A stretch of 64,000 nt of DNA from Labilibaculum sp. (GCF_963664555.1 NZ_OY761461.1:1798001-1862000); one strand, 5' to 3'. Numbered from the stretch's first letter, positions 1-11,847 are shown. A program made the numbers and translations. Notes: generated by a model not told the origin, from the letters alone.

Positions 1-136
1 TGAAGCGTAACTTCTGCTTTTCGCCTAAAATCAGTAATACAAGAATAGACCACTTATCACCAAAGCGATCTAAAACTGTTCTGACAGGACAATTTGTAAT
101 ATCCCATTCACTTTTTTTAATTTTTTTCCCCATCAT
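1..136 (-). CDS. HxlR-family transcriptional regulator, N-terminal part (cut by window start)
   Basis: Translating the minus strand from an ATG at 136 (or the in-frame ATG at 133) gives an uninterrupted reading frame that runs off the window. It contains the family signature CPVRTVLDRFGDKW followed by a hydrophobic helix, which is the start of the HxlR winged-helix domain; the Cys is the residue that senses reactive electrophiles or oxidants in several members. Only about 45 residues are visible. It is divergent from the NmrA-like reductase at 282, the same arrangement as the E. coli ytfH/ytfG (qorR/qorB) pair, so control of that gene is a reasonable inference. Confidence 0.85.
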   Translation of the reverse strand, partial: MMGKKIKKSEWDITNCPVRTVLDRFGDKWSILVLLILGEKQKLRF

Positions 137-196
137 AGATCTTTGATTATCAACAATAGTTACCTTGAAGTTAGTTTAGAACAAGGATGTACCTTA

Positions 197-227
197 TTGG
201 TCGTTTTTACAAACTAATATATCTTTG
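197..227 (+). promoter_or_regulatory. Candidate Bacteroidota-type promoter of the NmrA-like reductase
   Basis: TTGG (197-200), a 19-base gap, then TATCTTTG (220-227), a perfect match to the TAnnTTTG -7 element of the Bacteroidota primary sigma factor with a -33 element one base off TTTG. Transcription would start near 234, leaving a leader of about 48 bases before the ATG at 282. Confidence 0.45.
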
Positions 228-281
228 CTATACAAAAGTAAGTATAAAACTTTTATATAGTAAGTTTAAATAAAATATAAG

Positions 282-1151
282 ATGGAAAAAATTTTAGTAA
301 CTGGCGCAACAGGACATTTGGGAAATATTGTAGTTGAAAATCTACTTAAAAAAGTTTCCGCCGGTCAAATTTCAATTTTAGTTCGGGATGAAGCCAAAGC
401 ACAGGCTTTAAAAGCAAAAGGTGTAACCGTTAATATCGGAAGTTACCAGGATATTCATTCATTAAATAATGCGATGAAGGGTATAGATAAAGTTTTGCTA
501 ATCTCATCAAGTGATTTTAATGATAGAATCGGTCAGCATAAAAATGTGGTTGATGCTGCTAAACAAGCAGGAGTGAAACATATCTTATATACAGGTGTTA
601 CATTGAAAGATATTGCAGCATCTCCTTTACAGCCATTGCTTCAGGATCATTTTCAAACAGAAGATTACATAAAAGAAAGCGGGCTTTCATTCACTTTTTT
701 GCAAAATAGTTTGTATGCAGAGGTGATTCCAATGTTTGTAGGTGAAGATGTTTTGAAAACAGGTATTTTCTTTCCTGCAGGTGAGGGGAAAGTGCCTTTT
801 GCTGTCAGAAAAGATCTGGGAGAAGCTATTGCAATTATTTTGGCAGGAGAAGGACACGAAAACAAAACCTATCACTTAACGGCATCAAAAACCTATTTAT
901 TTGCGGATATTGCTGCTGAACTTACCACATTGTCAGGTAGAAAAGTAAATTACACCAGTCTGGAAGATGATGCATTTGAAGATATGTTAAAGCAATTTGG
1001 TTTGCCTGAAGAAATTGTATTGATGTCCGTTTTGTTTGCCAAAGGAATTAAGAATAATGATTTTAATATGGCTGACGGTACTTTAGAGAGTATTTTGGGA
1101 CGGGAACAAACGGATTTAAGAATGTTCCTTAAAGAAGCTTTCAATTTGTAA
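282..1151 (+). CDS. NmrA-like NAD(P)-binding reductase (QorB/YtfG type)
   Basis: A 289-residue protein of the atypical short-chain dehydrogenase/NmrA family. The N-terminus ILVTGATGHLGNIV (residues 4-17) is the TGxxGxxG dinucleotide-binding motif of a Rossmann fold, and the stretch HILYTGVTLKD is typical of this branch. The usual YxxxK catalytic pair is not evident, as in QorB-type quinone reductases. The family uses NADPH to reduce quinones or acts as a redox sensor; the substrate is not known here. The divergent HxlR regulator supports a role in electrophile or quinone stress. The length is normal. Confidence 0.85.
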   Translation: MEKILVTGATGHLGNIVVENLLKKVSAGQISILVRDEAKAQALKAKGVTVNIGSYQDIHSLNNAMKGIDKVLLISSSDFNDRIGQHKNVVDAAKQAGVKHILYTGVTLKDIAASPLQPLLQDHFQTEDYIKESGLSFTFLQNSLYAEVIPMFVGEDVLKTGIFFPAGEGKVPFAVRKDLGEAIAIILAGEGHENKTYHLTASKTYLFADIAAELTTLSGRKVNYTSLEDDAFEDMLKQFGLPEEIVLMSVLFAKGIKNNDFNMADGTLESILGREQTDLRMFLKEAFNL

Positions 1152-1488
1152 TAGCACTGGCAGGTAAGTTTTTTGATTCATGAAAAATTAAAACCTCCTT
1201 CATTTTCTAAAAGCGGAAAGGAAGGGGGGGTGATTATTACAGCACTTAAGTTTACCAATCAAATTAAAACTGAACTTTTCGGACATCCTCTTTTTTTTGC
1301 TGACCGAATGTTTCCGTTCCATAAACCGTGAATTCTATATCTGTAAATTCAGGATCATTGGAAGAGGAATGCCGGAAGAGAAAGCTTTGCATAATTTAAT
1401 GCAACCGGCTTGAAAAATAAGGGTTGCGTCTCACATTTTGTATCAAAGGATTTATTATCATTGCAGCAAAGTAAATTGAATTAGAGTG
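1152..1488. other. Intergenic region, no convincing gene
   Basis: Contains a C-rich and G-rich imperfect inverted repeat around 1194-1231 that might form a weak terminator for the reductase. On the minus strand 1264-1392 is a 42-codon open frame; nothing else supports it as a gene. No other structure is recognised. Confidence 0.4.
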
Positions 1489-2418
1489 ATGATTGGAGCA
1501 CAAACAAAAGGAACCCTTATGGTTCTTTTATCAGCAGTATTTTTTGGACTGCTGCCTTTTTTTGCCATTAAAACCTATGCCGAAGGTTTTGATGTAAGTA
1601 ACCTGCTGTTGTACCGATTCAGTTTTGCATTTGTGTTGATTGGTTTGTTTTGTATCTACAAAAAGATTAGTCTTCGTGTCAATAAAAAACAATTTTTTCT
1701 ATTGCTGATTCTTGCATTTGTTGGAACCATGATGACTACCTACACACTCTTTTTATCTTACCAGTACATATCATCGGGATTGGCAAGCACACTTCATTTT
1801 GTGTACCCCGTTATCACGATTGTTTTTGCAGGTATCATTTACAAAGAGAAATTCACATTAAAAAAAGTAACGGCTCTATTTTTGTCTGTTGCTGGAATTT
1901 CTTTGTTGTCGTTAGGCGGCGGTGCAGCGATTAATGCAACCGGTGTTTTATGGGCTTTGGTATCGGGTTTATTTTATGCCATTTACATTTTGTGTATGGC
2001 CAATCCCGAACTAAGGAAAATTTCGCCTTACAGTGTGGCTTTTTGGATTTTTGGAATCACAGCAATTTTGTTCTTTGGCAAATGCTTGTTCATAGATGGC
2101 ATCAACACAAATCCCACTGCCATGTCTTTATTTTATATCGTAAATCTTAGTTTTTGGTCTACTTTTTTGTCGGTTGTTTTGTTTTATATGGGGATGAAAT
2201 ACACCGGACCCGGGAATGCGTCTCTTTTGTCGACTCTTGAACCTCTTACGGGGCTTGTGGTAGGAGTGTTTGTGTTTAATGATGCAATGGACTTAAAAAG
2301 TTCTTTGGCTGTTCTTCTGATATTGACTGCTGTTTTTATTGTGATGCAAAACAATAAGAAACCAAACTACCGAATGCTTTTTTACAAAATAACTCCCCGC
2401 AGACTAAGGAGAGCTTAA
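1489..2418 (+). CDS. EamA-family (DMT superfamily) transporter
   Basis: About 309 residues with ten predicted hydrophobic segments in two homologous halves, the fold of drug/metabolite transporters of the EamA (RhaT/YdcZ-like) group. The first half begins GTLMVLLSAVFFGLLPFFAI and the second half begins ATGVLWALVSGLFYAIYIL, each the start of an EamA repeat. The C-terminal tail is basic. Such proteins are inner-membrane exporters of small metabolites; the substrate cannot be read from sequence. A GTG at 1486 lies directly before the ATG at 1489; the ATG is preferred. Confidence 0.88.
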   Translation: MIGAQTKGTLMVLLSAVFFGLLPFFAIKTYAEGFDVSNLLLYRFSFAFVLIGLFCIYKKISLRVNKKQFFLLLILAFVGTMMTTYTLFLSYQYISSGLASTLHFVYPVITIVFAGIIYKEKFTLKKVTALFLSVAGISLLSLGGGAAINATGVLWALVSGLFYAIYILCMANPELRKISPYSVAFWIFGITAILFFGKCLFIDGINTNPTAMSLFYIVNLSFWSTFLSVVLFYMGMKYTGPGNASLLSTLEPLTGLVVGVFVFNDAMDLKSSLAVLLILTAVFIVMQNNKKPNYRMLFYKITPRRLRRA

Positions 2419-2494
2419 TATTTAGATTGGTGTTAATTGTTGAATTAAAGTGATCAATTAAAGAAATTATACATCCATAAATAAACTTTAAAAT

Positions 2495-2968
2495 ATGCCG
2501 GATAAATGTCTTGTTTGTGAAAGGATTTCAAAAATTCTAAATCATGAAAATCCATACTTTGTGGCTGAACTGGAAACGGGCTATGTTGTTTTGGGAGATT
2601 TTCAATTCTTTAAGGGCTACGTTTTATTGCTTTGTAAACAACACAAAACCGAGTTGCATCAATTGGATGAAGATTTTAAGATGAAATTCTTAAAAGAAAT
2701 GAGTGAAGTTGCCGAGGCTGTTCATCTGGCTTTTCAACCCCAAAAATTAAACTATGAAATGTTGGGAAATGCATATTCTCATTTGCATTGGCATATTGTT
2801 CCCAGATATAAAGATGATCCCAACCCACTGAAACCGATTTGGACAATTGACAGCAAAATAATAAATGCAGAGGAAACCAGACCAAACGATCAAATGTTGT
2901 TTGAACTAAAAGAAAAGCTGTTAAATGCTTTGAAAACTACGGTTAGCTCTGATCGGTTGGTGATTTAA
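2495..2968 (+). CDS. HIT-family nucleotide hydrolase/transferase
   Basis: A 157-residue protein with the histidine triad HLHWH at residues 96-100 (in SHLHWHIVPRY), the catalytic signature of HIT nucleotide hydrolases, which use the central His as nucleophile on the alpha-phosphate. An N-terminal CLVC pair (residues 5 and 8) could bind zinc, as in several HIT branches. The substrate (dinucleoside polyphosphate or AMP conjugate) cannot be told. It lies 76 bases after the EamA gene on the same strand, so co-transcription is possible but no functional link is evident. Confidence 0.88.
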   Translation: MPDKCLVCERISKILNHENPYFVAELETGYVVLGDFQFFKGYVLLLCKQHKTELHQLDEDFKMKFLKEMSEVAEAVHLAFQPQKLNYEMLGNAYSHLHWHIVPRYKDDPNPLKPIWTIDSKIINAEETRPNDQMLFELKEKLLNALKTTVSSDRLVI

Positions 2969-3082
2969 TACTGCAGTCGGAGCCGGATTGCAGCAAGCCT
3001 GATTGAATTTTTTATAAATGATAAAAATAGAAAAGTGAATTTCACATCCATTTATTTTATTTGAATTTTGTAATTTGGCTTC

Positions 3083-3976
3083 ATGGAAAAGAGTGAAGAT
3101 TTAAATGCATTTTACAACAGAATAAAATACAAGACCGATCAGGAGCTGGTTTTAAGCAAACCTCACATTAATGTTTTTGAACGGTCAGCCTGTACAGGAC
3201 CGCTCACTTATTCAAGAAGAGATTACTATAAAATAACTTTGATATTGGGCGAAGGAAGGCTTGATTATGCTGATAAAAGTATCTATATAGACAGGCCTGC
3301 TTTATTGTTTTCGAATCCGTTGATTCCCTATAATTGGCAGAATATTTCCAAAGAACAAACAGGTTGGTTTTGCATTTTTAATGAATTCTTTGTGAAACAG
3401 CGGGATGAAATATTAACGGATCTTCCAATGTTTCAGCTGGGATACGATAAGGTCTACTTTCCTGATGAAAATTCAACGAAGGAAATTGCTGATTTATATC
3501 GAAAAATGATGGTTGAAAATGAGGGGTTTTATGTCCACAAACAGTATGTTCTGCGCAATTACCTGCATTTGATTGTGCATTATGTCCTTAAGACAGAACC
3601 TGCAAAAAATTACGAGCAAACACAAAATGCTGCATCCCGGATTGTTTCGCTTTTTATGGAATTGCTGGAGCGCCAGTTTCCTATTGATTCGATGCAGAAT
3701 CAATTGAAACTAAAATCTGCGAATGATTATGCCTGTCAGCTTTCTGTGCATACCAATCATCTTAACAGAGCGTTAAAAGAACTTACGGGGAAAACTACTA
3801 CCGAACACATCGCAGGCCGTATCATTATTGAAGCAAGCGAATTGCTGATTCATACCGATTGGCCGGTTGCTGAAATTGCCTATTGTCTGGGGTTTGAGTA
3901 TGCTGCCTATTTTAATAACTTTTACAAGAAAGCAACAGGAATGACACCCAGGGAAGTTAGAGTGCAAATTGTTTGA
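3083..3976 (+). CDS. AraC-family transcriptional regulator
   Basis: A 297-residue protein. Residues 1 to about 170 form an AraC-type sensor region (cupin-like), and the C-terminal ~100 residues carry two helix-turn-helix units, with SANDYACQLSVHTNHLNRAL in the first and PVAEIAYCLGFEYAAYFNNF in the second, ending FYKKATGMTPREVR, the family signature. It probably binds DNA near its own gene or the following aldo-keto reductase, 180 bases downstream on the same strand. The inducer is unknown. Confidence 0.9.
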   Translation: MEKSEDLNAFYNRIKYKTDQELVLSKPHINVFERSACTGPLTYSRRDYYKITLILGEGRLDYADKSIYIDRPALLFSNPLIPYNWQNISKEQTGWFCIFNEFFVKQRDEILTDLPMFQLGYDKVYFPDENSTKEIADLYRKMMVENEGFYVHKQYVLRNYLHLIVHYVLKTEPAKNYEQTQNAASRIVSLFMELLERQFPIDSMQNQLKLKSANDYACQLSVHTNHLNRALKELTGKTTTEHIAGRIIIEASELLIHTDWPVAEIAYCLGFEYAAYFNNFYKKATGMTPREVRVQIV

Positions 3977-4155
3977 ATTTTATAATTTTTGGTTTGATTT
4001 TTCTGATTTTTCTGAAAATAGTCTGGCTAATTTTGTCAGGTAATTATTTAAATAATTTAGTATGAAACATTCAGAACATGCAATTGTGAAACACAGGGAC
4101 ACGATTATTTGTTCATGGTAAGTTACATATGGCGAAAACATAAAATAATAATCAT

Positions 4156-5145
4156 ATGAAATACAGGATATTAGGAAAAACAGAAGAACAGCTTTCTGCC
4201 ATAGGATTAGGCTGTATGGGGATGTCGCATGTTTACGGCGAAAGAAATGATGAGGAAAGTATTGCCACTTTGCACAAAGCATTGGAATTGGGGATTAATT
4301 TTTGGGACACTGCCGATTTTTATGGTGGAGGAGCGAATGAGAAGCTTATTTCAAAAGTACTGAAACCAAATCGGGACAAGATATTTATAGCGACCAAATT
4401 TGGGTTTAAGTATGGAGGGGAAAATTTGCTGGCCAGTAATTTTGATGGTTCGCCCAAATACATGCGTAAGGCTGTGGAATTAAGTCTGCAGCGATTGGGC
4501 ATCGAAACCATCGATTTGTATTATGCACATCGTGTGGATCCAAACGTACCGATTGAAGAAACTGTAGGAGCTATGGCAGAACTCGTAAAGGAGGGAAAGG
4601 TACGTTATCTTGGGCTTTCAGAAGCATCGCTTACCAATATTAAAAAAGCGCACGAGATACATCCCATTTCGGCATTGCAAAGTGAATATTCCCTTTTAAC
4701 ACGGGATGTAGAGAAGAAAATACTGCCTGAAATTACCGCAATGGGCATTACATTTGTGCCCTATTCTCCTTTGGGAAGAGGAATGTTTACCGAGAATTTT
4801 AATGTAGATAATATTGCATCAAATGATATCCGTTTAAACTTACCCCGCTTTCAGGGAGAACATTTAGTCAATAATCAGAATCTGATGAAAGCACTGGATG
4901 AATTCGCATACGGCAAGAGCATTAATACTGCCCAGCTGGCATTGGCATGGCTGATGGCGAAAGGTGGCAATATCATTCCGATTCCGGGAACAAAAAAACG
5001 CAAATACCTTGATCTAAACGCCAAAGCTGTGGATATTGAATTTACAGCAAATGAAGTGGCGGAAATTGAAGCTATTATTGCAAAGTATCCCAATACCGGC
5101 GAGCGTTATACCGAAGCGGCTATGAAATTGGTAGACAAAGATTAA
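4156..5145 (+). CDS. Aldo-keto reductase
   Basis: A 329-residue (alpha/beta)8-barrel oxidoreductase. The catalytic tetrad is visible: Asp and Tyr in DTADFYG, Lys in ATKFGF, His in YYAHRVD. The NADPH-binding C-terminal segment is recognisable at [13 protein letters not shown]. The sequence is closest in type to the AKR13-like group that starts [22 protein letters not shown]. It would reduce aldehydes or ketones in the cytoplasm; the physiological substrate is unknown. The AraC regulator just upstream and the DJ-1-like protein downstream suggest a carbonyl or redox stress cluster, by inference only. Confidence 0.92.
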   Translation: MKYRILGKTEEQLSAIGLGCMGMSHVYGERNDEESIATLHKALELGINFWDTADFYGGGANEKLISKVLKPNRDKIFIATKFGFKYGGENLLASNFDGSPKYMRKAVELSLQRLGIETIDLYYAHRVDPNVPIEETVGAMAELVKEGKVRYLGLSEASLTNIKKAHEIHPISALQSEYSLLTRDVEKKILPEITAMGITFVPYSPLGRGMFTENFNVDNIASNDIRLNLPRFQGEHLVNNQNLMKALDEFAYGKSINTAQLALAWLMAKGGNIIPIPGTKKRKYLDLNAKAVDIEFTANEVAEIEAIIAKYPNTGERYTEAAMKLVDKD

Positions 5146-5176
5146 CAGTTATAAACTGTTGCAAGATAATTTAAAG

Positions 5177-5200
5177 ACCGGGGACACTCCCGGTTTTTTT
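5177..5200 (+). terminator. Rho-independent terminator after the aldo-keto reductase
   Basis: Stem ACCGGG (5177-5182) pairs with CCCGGT (5189-5194) and runs into seven T. It lies 32 bases after the stop codon at 5145. Confidence 0.75.
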
Positions 5201-5371
5201 ATTGTTAATTTCGCTCAACAAGGAAGGCTTGCAGGAGTTTTAGTAATGTTTTGTAGATTTGGATTCGAAATAGCAGAAGCGTTTATTGCTGTGATATGTG
5301 GATGGACAAATATACTTCGATCTTGCGTGTCAGCTAAAAGGGATTTTATATAAATTGATAAGACGAATAAC

Positions 5372-5950
5372 ATGAATAAGAAAATATTTGTATTTCTATT
5401 TGATGGATTTTCTGATTGGGAAATTTCCTATCTCACTCCGGAAATAAATAAGAGTGAACAATTCGATTTGGTTTATTTCTCGAAGAACGGAAACACAGTT
5501 ACATCGATGGGTGGTTTACAAATTAAACCTGCAAGTTCTCTTTCCGAATTGAATTTTGAGGATTTGGATCTGTTAATTTTGCCGGGTGGCATCGCTTGGG
5601 AAAAAGGAGAAAATGAAGAGATTACAAAATTTGCCAAAAATGCATTTGAAAAAGGAAAGACAATTGCTGCCATTTGTGCTGCAACTGCCTATCTCGGTCA
5701 ATTAGGATTACTGAATGATTTAAAACATACCAGTAATGACCTGAATTATTTAAAAGGAACTGCTCCAATGTACCGTGGAGAAGGGAATTATCAAAATTCG
5801 CTGGCCGTAACGGATAGAAATATAATTACTGCAAACGGAATTGCTCCAATTGAGTTTGCCAGAGAAATTTTTAAGACCATTGGATTATACAATGATGATA
5901 CTATTGAAAAATGGTTTCAATTGTTTAAGAATGGAATTTGGAGTGAGTAA
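5372..5950 (+). CDS. DJ-1/PfpI-family protein (class I glutamine amidotransferase-like)
   Basis: A 192-residue single-domain protein. The nucleophile elbow AAICAATAYLG places the reactive Cys at residue 102, and LLILPGGIAWEKGE (68-81) is the conserved segment carrying the acidic neighbour. Members act as chaperones, glyoxalases, proteases or isonitrile hydratases, so activity cannot be assigned. It starts about 170 bases beyond the terminator of the aldo-keto reductase and is therefore probably transcribed separately. Confidence 0.9.
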   Translation: MNKKIFVFLFDGFSDWEISYLTPEINKSEQFDLVYFSKNGNTVTSMGGLQIKPASSLSELNFEDLDLLILPGGIAWEKGENEEITKFAKNAFEKGKTIAAICAATAYLGQLGLLNDLKHTSNDLNYLKGTAPMYRGEGNYQNSLAVTDRNIITANGIAPIEFAREIFKTIGLYNDDTIEKWFQLFKNGIWSE

Positions 5951-6107
5951 ATGCCAGACACACAATAATGATCAGGAAAGTGTAAATGTGGGAATCTATG
6001 ATTTCTCCTGCAGAAACAGTCCGGTTCAGGATTCTTCGATTTAGAACCGGCAACAGCCTGATTTCTCAATAAATATAAGAATTGGGACACTGTATTGTAC
6101 AAAAGAA

Positions 6108-6130
6108 AAGACGCCTTTTCGAGGCGTCTT
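6108..6130 (-). terminator. Rho-independent terminator of the M43 protease gene
   Basis: On the minus strand the arms AAGACGCC and GGCGTCTT pair around a short loop and are followed by a T-rich tract. It lies 30 bases beyond the stop codon at 6160. Confidence 0.8.
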
Positions 6131-6159
6131 TAACTGAATTTTAATATTGTAGCAATTGA

Positions 6160-7227
6160 TTACTGAACAAAGCTTTCTCTTTCTCCGCCAGCGGCGAAAA
6201 TAGCTCTTATTCTGTCATTCTGACCATTGGTAAACATATACATGCATTGATCGTCTACATAATCCATGTAATTCATAGTTTGGTCGTTTGATTTGCAGTG
6301 TACAGTTGGATAAGAAGGACATCCGTAGTTTGCTCTGTCAGAACTTGGCGTATCAGTTACAAAGTCATCCTGACTGCATCTGCCGTCGCCCCAAATGTGA
6401 CGCAAGTTTAACCAGTGACCCACTTCATGAGTAGCAGTTCTGCCATAACCATACTGTCCGCCACTTGTGTTACGTCCAAAGTAATCGCTGCCGATAACAA
6501 CACCGTCGGTTGCTAATGCTCCGCCAGGAAACTGGGCGTATCCTAAAATACCGCCGCCAATTTCACAAACCCAAAAGTTTAGGTAAAAAGAAGGATCTGT
6601 TGCATCAATTCCGCCCTGACTGGAAAGTTTCATGGCATCATTGGTTCCCCATGATGTTTTTGAAGATGTTTTTCTATTTACGCCGGCCAATACGAATGTA
6701 ATATCAACGTTTGCTACATCGTTGTTAAATTCACTTGGTACAGCACCTGTCGCAGGATTAAGATCATTGTAATCGTCATTTAAAATATCAATCTGAGAAT
6801 CGATATGAGCTTGCGTAACAGGATGATTTGCATCCTCCAGAATATTTACAATAACAGGTATGGTGATGCTCCCCTGATAAGGTGTTGCCGGTGTTGTTTC
6901 GCCACCACCTGGCTTGCCTTTATTGGTACTTCCAGTGCTTTTTGCAGCAATTAATTGTCGTGTGTGTTTTTCGATGGCATACATTCTGTTTTCTAAACCA
7001 GGATTTTCTTTTAATTGTCTGTTTAGAACTTGCATACTACCACATTTTGCACTGTGTACATGTTCTTCTGCAGCTGATTTAACAGTGCTTTCTTCGCTGG
7101 TGTATACATAGAAATCGCTCATGTCGACAGCAATTTCCTGCTGTTTCGGAGCGTTTTCATTTTCATTTTTTTGACAAGACCCCAGAAGAAGGGTCAGGCA
7201 AGCGGCTGTGAAAAAAATTCTTTTCAT
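6160..7227 (-). CDS. Exported M43 (pappalysin-like) zinc metalloprotease lipoprotein
   Basis: A 355-residue protein with a lipoprotein signal peptide (hydrophobic core then LLLGSCQKN, acylated Cys at about residue 18). The catalytic motif HEVGHWLNLRH lies near residue 265 and matches HExxHxxGxxH of metzincins with Asn in place of the Gly; a Met-turn segment TMNYMDY follows. CSQDDFVTDTP between them is typical of M43B proteases of the cytophagalysin/ulilysin group. Residues ~20-120 are a low-complexity pro-region. No T9SS sorting domain is present, so it is probably surface- or periplasm-anchored by lipid. It is a monocistronic unit. Confidence 0.92.
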   Translation of the reverse strand: MKRIFFTAACLTLLLGSCQKNENENAPKQQEIAVDMSDFYVYTSEESTVKSAAEEHVHSAKCGSMQVLNRQLKENPGLENRMYAIEKHTRQLIAAKSTGSTNKGKPGGGETTPATPYQGSITIPVIVNILEDANHPVTQAHIDSQIDILNDDYNDLNPATGAVPSEFNNDVANVDITFVLAGVNRKTSSKTSWGTNDAMKLSSQGGIDATDPSFYLNFWVCEIGGGILGYAQFPGGALATDGVVIGSDYFGRNTSGGQYGYGRTATHEVGHWLNLRHIWGDGRCSQDDFVTDTPSSDRANYGCPSYPTVHCKSNDQTMNYMDYVDDQCMYMFTNGQNDRIRAIFAAGGERESFVQ

Positions 7228-7606
7228 AAATAATTCTTTTTTCTTAGTTGTGATTGTGATTAGTAATATTAAAATCCGACTGAAATTAAATATAAGATTT
7301 CACAAAAAGAAATTAAATGTCTCAATTTAAGTGATGAGTGAATGTTTTTTTGATGTTAATTATTTTAAAAAGTTACTGTTTGTGCCGTGTCCGGAATGTT
7401 TTCTATGAGTGAAAATAAATTATGATGGCAGGTTTTTTTTTCAATTTACTTCCTGATTATTGTTTTAAATGACTTAAAGAAGATGGGTAAAGTAAAAACC
7501 AAAAGCTTGTGAATGAGCTGTGCTCTTGATGCCAGCCAGTTTCTGAAATATTTTCTGCAGCCTATTGACTTTTGCAATGAAAAGTCTTAATTTAGTTACT
7601 CTCAAA
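7228..7606. other. Intergenic region between the protease and perR
   Basis: AT-rich spacer holding the divergent control regions of the protease and the PerR-like gene. I see no gene and no strong hairpin before the operator at 7607. Confidence 0.5.
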
Positions 7607-7621
7607 AGAGAATAATTCTCA
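7607..7621. promoter_or_regulatory. Candidate Fur/PerR operator
   Basis: The palindrome GAGAATAATTCTC (7608-7620) is two 6-base arms around a single A, the 7-1-7-like architecture of Fur/PerR boxes, and close in sequence to the known PerR box (AGAAT..ATTCT). It lies 18 bases before the regulator's start codon, so autoregulation and joint control of katG are likely. Confidence 0.65.
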
Positions 7622-7638
7622 TTAGATATTAATTATAT

Positions 7639-10307
<2,669 letters not shown>

Positions 10308-10422
10308 TCTTTCCTTAATTCGGAATTTCAGGAAGAATGATCCTGCACTTTTCAGTTCATTAATACAGTAAGGGGTTTGAATTGGGAGCACCTTAACAGC
10401 CCAATATTGCAATAAAACAGTT

Positions 10423-10454
10423 TGGCCAGACAACAAGTCTGGCCATTTTTTTTT
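10423..10454 (+). terminator. Rho-independent terminator of perR-katG
   Basis: Perfect 9-bp stem TGGCCAGAC (10423-10431) / GTCTGGCCA (10437-10445) with a 5-base loop and nine T. Confidence 0.9.
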
Positions 10455-10495
10455 GATCCTCTTAAGTAGTTTGTTTCCCAAAGTTTGCATCAGTC

Positions 10496-10545
10496 AATTG
10501 CTAACTCCTGACAGCGTAAAAGACCTGTCAGCGTTTTAGCAATTT
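10496..10545. repeat. Interspersed nested palindrome, copy 1
   Basis: Outer arms AATTGCTAA (10496-10504) and TTAGCAATT (10536-10544) enclose inner arms CTGACAG (10508-10514) and CTGTCAG (10525-10531). The same element recurs at 11684 and 12698, always between genes. This copy has the most complete outer stem. Confidence 0.8.
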
Positions 10546-10610
10546 CCTTTTTTATTCGCTATTCTTTATTTTGTTAAGTAATTATAGTTTTGTAGATTCA
10601 TCTATCGAAT

Positions 10611-11046
10611 TGCAATGGATAAAATTGCAAAGGATTTTTTGCTAAAAGCCAAGTGTTTATTGCAATTGCCTTCAGGCAACAGATAATAAAAAAGAATAGT
10701 ATTGAAGGAGTAAAAATGATGCTAAAGCAAAGGATTGGAATATTTAAAATCCAGTTGGCTAAAGCCAAACTGCAATGGATAAAATAAGAAAGGATTTCTG
10801 CTAAAAGTCAGGCATTTATTGCAATTGCCTTCGGGCAACTGATAAAAAAAGAATAGTGTTGAAGGAGTAAAAATGATGCTAAAGCAAAGGATTGGAATAT
10901 TTTAAATTCAGTTGGCTAAAGCCAAACTGCAATGGATAAAATAAGAAAGGATTTCTGCTAAAAGCCAAGTTTATTGCAATTGCCTTCAGGCAACAGATAA
11001 CAAAAAAGAATAGTGTTGAAGGAGAAAAATGATGCTGAAACAAAAC
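10611..11046. repeat. Tandem array of a ~160-bp unit with REP-like hairpins
   Basis: Units start at 10611, 10771 and 10928 (each opening TGCAATGGATAAAAT), giving periods of 160 and 157 bases; the third is partial. Each full unit holds two mini-hairpins: TTGCC-ttca-GGCAA (for example 10666-10679 and 10980-10993) and TTGGC-taaa-GCCAA (for example 10755-10768). The units are nearly identical apart from scattered substitutions. The array ends about 75 bases before the REP-associated transposase gene, which suggests these hairpins are its substrates. Confidence 0.85.
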
Positions 11047-11121
11047 ATCTATTGCAGTTGCTTTTAAGCAACTGATAACATGAAATTTAAAAACAGGCTT
11101 TAGCCGCATAAAATAAATAAG

Positions 11122-11562
11122 ATGAGTTGGGTAAGAGTATATGTACACATGGTATTCTCTACAAAAAACAGAGAACCTTTTTTGAATTCCTCAGAAGTAA
11201 AGAAAAATGTATTTCAGCACATCAAAAAAAATGCAGAAGAGAAGGGGATTTGGCTCGATTGTGTTAGTGGACATCATGATCATGCTCACTGCCTAATCTC
11301 TTTGGGTAAAGAACAAAGCATAAGTAAAGTAGCGCAGTTACTAAAAGGCGAATCTTCATTTTGGATCAATCAGCAAAAATTGACGACAAAAAAATTCATT
11401 TGGCAGGATGATTATTGGGTTGTTGGTGTAAGCGAAAGTCATCTTGAATCGGTCAGGAAATATATTCACAACCAAGAATTACATCATTCAAAGCATTCTT
11501 TTACGGATGAAATAAATGTATTTATGAAAAAATACGGATGGAGTTTTGTAAAAGGAAAATAG
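11122..11562 (+). CDS. REP-associated tyrosine transposase (IS200/Y1 TnpA-like)
   Basis: A 146-residue protein of the Y1 HUH transposase family, intact over the typical length. It begins WVRVYVHMVFSTKNREPF, as RAYT/TnpA_REP proteins do. The HUH motif is in HHDHAHCLISL, and the candidate catalytic Tyr is in VRKYIHNQELHH. The family nicks and joins single-stranded DNA at hairpins. It lies beside an array of short hairpins and has no flanking terminal repeats or tnpB partner that I can see, which favours a domesticated RAYT over an active IS200 element. Confidence 0.9.
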   Translation: MSWVRVYVHMVFSTKNREPFLNSSEVKKNVFQHIKKNAEEKGIWLDCVSGHHDHAHCLISLGKEQSISKVAQLLKGESSFWINQQKLTTKKFIWQDDYWVVGVSESHLESVRKYIHNQELHHSKHSFTDEINVFMKKYGWSFVKGK

Positions 11563-11650
11563 ACGAAATTGGACTTAACCTGTTATTCATTGAATGAAAA
11601 ATGCCTTCCTGCAAAAGCAAGATTATCATGCTCACTGATAATCTGTTTGA

Positions 11651-11835
11651 ATATTTAACTTGCTCCCCAACTTTACATTCACTAATTGCTAACTCCTGAC
11701 AGTGTTGAAGACCTGTCAGAATTTTAGCATTTTTTTTTACCCTTTATTTGGAACTATTCTGAGAAATAAAATCAGTCTTCTAAATAATGTTTTGTTAATT
11801 TTAAAACCGAAAAGGTAAAAAAAACTTTTACATTA
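11651..11835. repeat. Interspersed leader repeat, copy 2 (long form)
   Basis: About 180 bases that recur at 12666-12845 with a moderate number of substitutions. It contains the palindrome CTGACAG (11696-11702) / CTGTCAG (11713-11719), a partial outer stem TGCTAA/TTAGCA, and then a shared stretch with the words CTTTATTTGGAACTATTCTG and AAATAATGTTTTGTTA. It ends 12 bases before the RibD-C gene, so it probably includes that gene's promoter. Confidence 0.8.
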
Positions 11836-11847
11836 GTCCGAACCAAA

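Noticed and set aside
1264..1392. 42-codon minus-strand frame ending in a protein-like DIEFTVYGTETFG stretch
   Set aside because: Too short, no neighbour or family support, and no upstream domain; could be a gene remnant but nothing confirms it.
5159..5353. 64-codon open frame after the aldo-keto reductase
   Set aside because: It reads through a clear terminator hairpin at 5177-5200 and has no recognisable product.
10611..11046. CRISPR-like array
   Set aside because: The units are ~160 bases and nearly identical throughout, with no unique spacers and no cas genes.
11122..11562. Active IS200/IS605 element
   Set aside because: No tnpB, no flanking ends and no duplication of the gene; the neighbouring REP-like array favours a RAYT.
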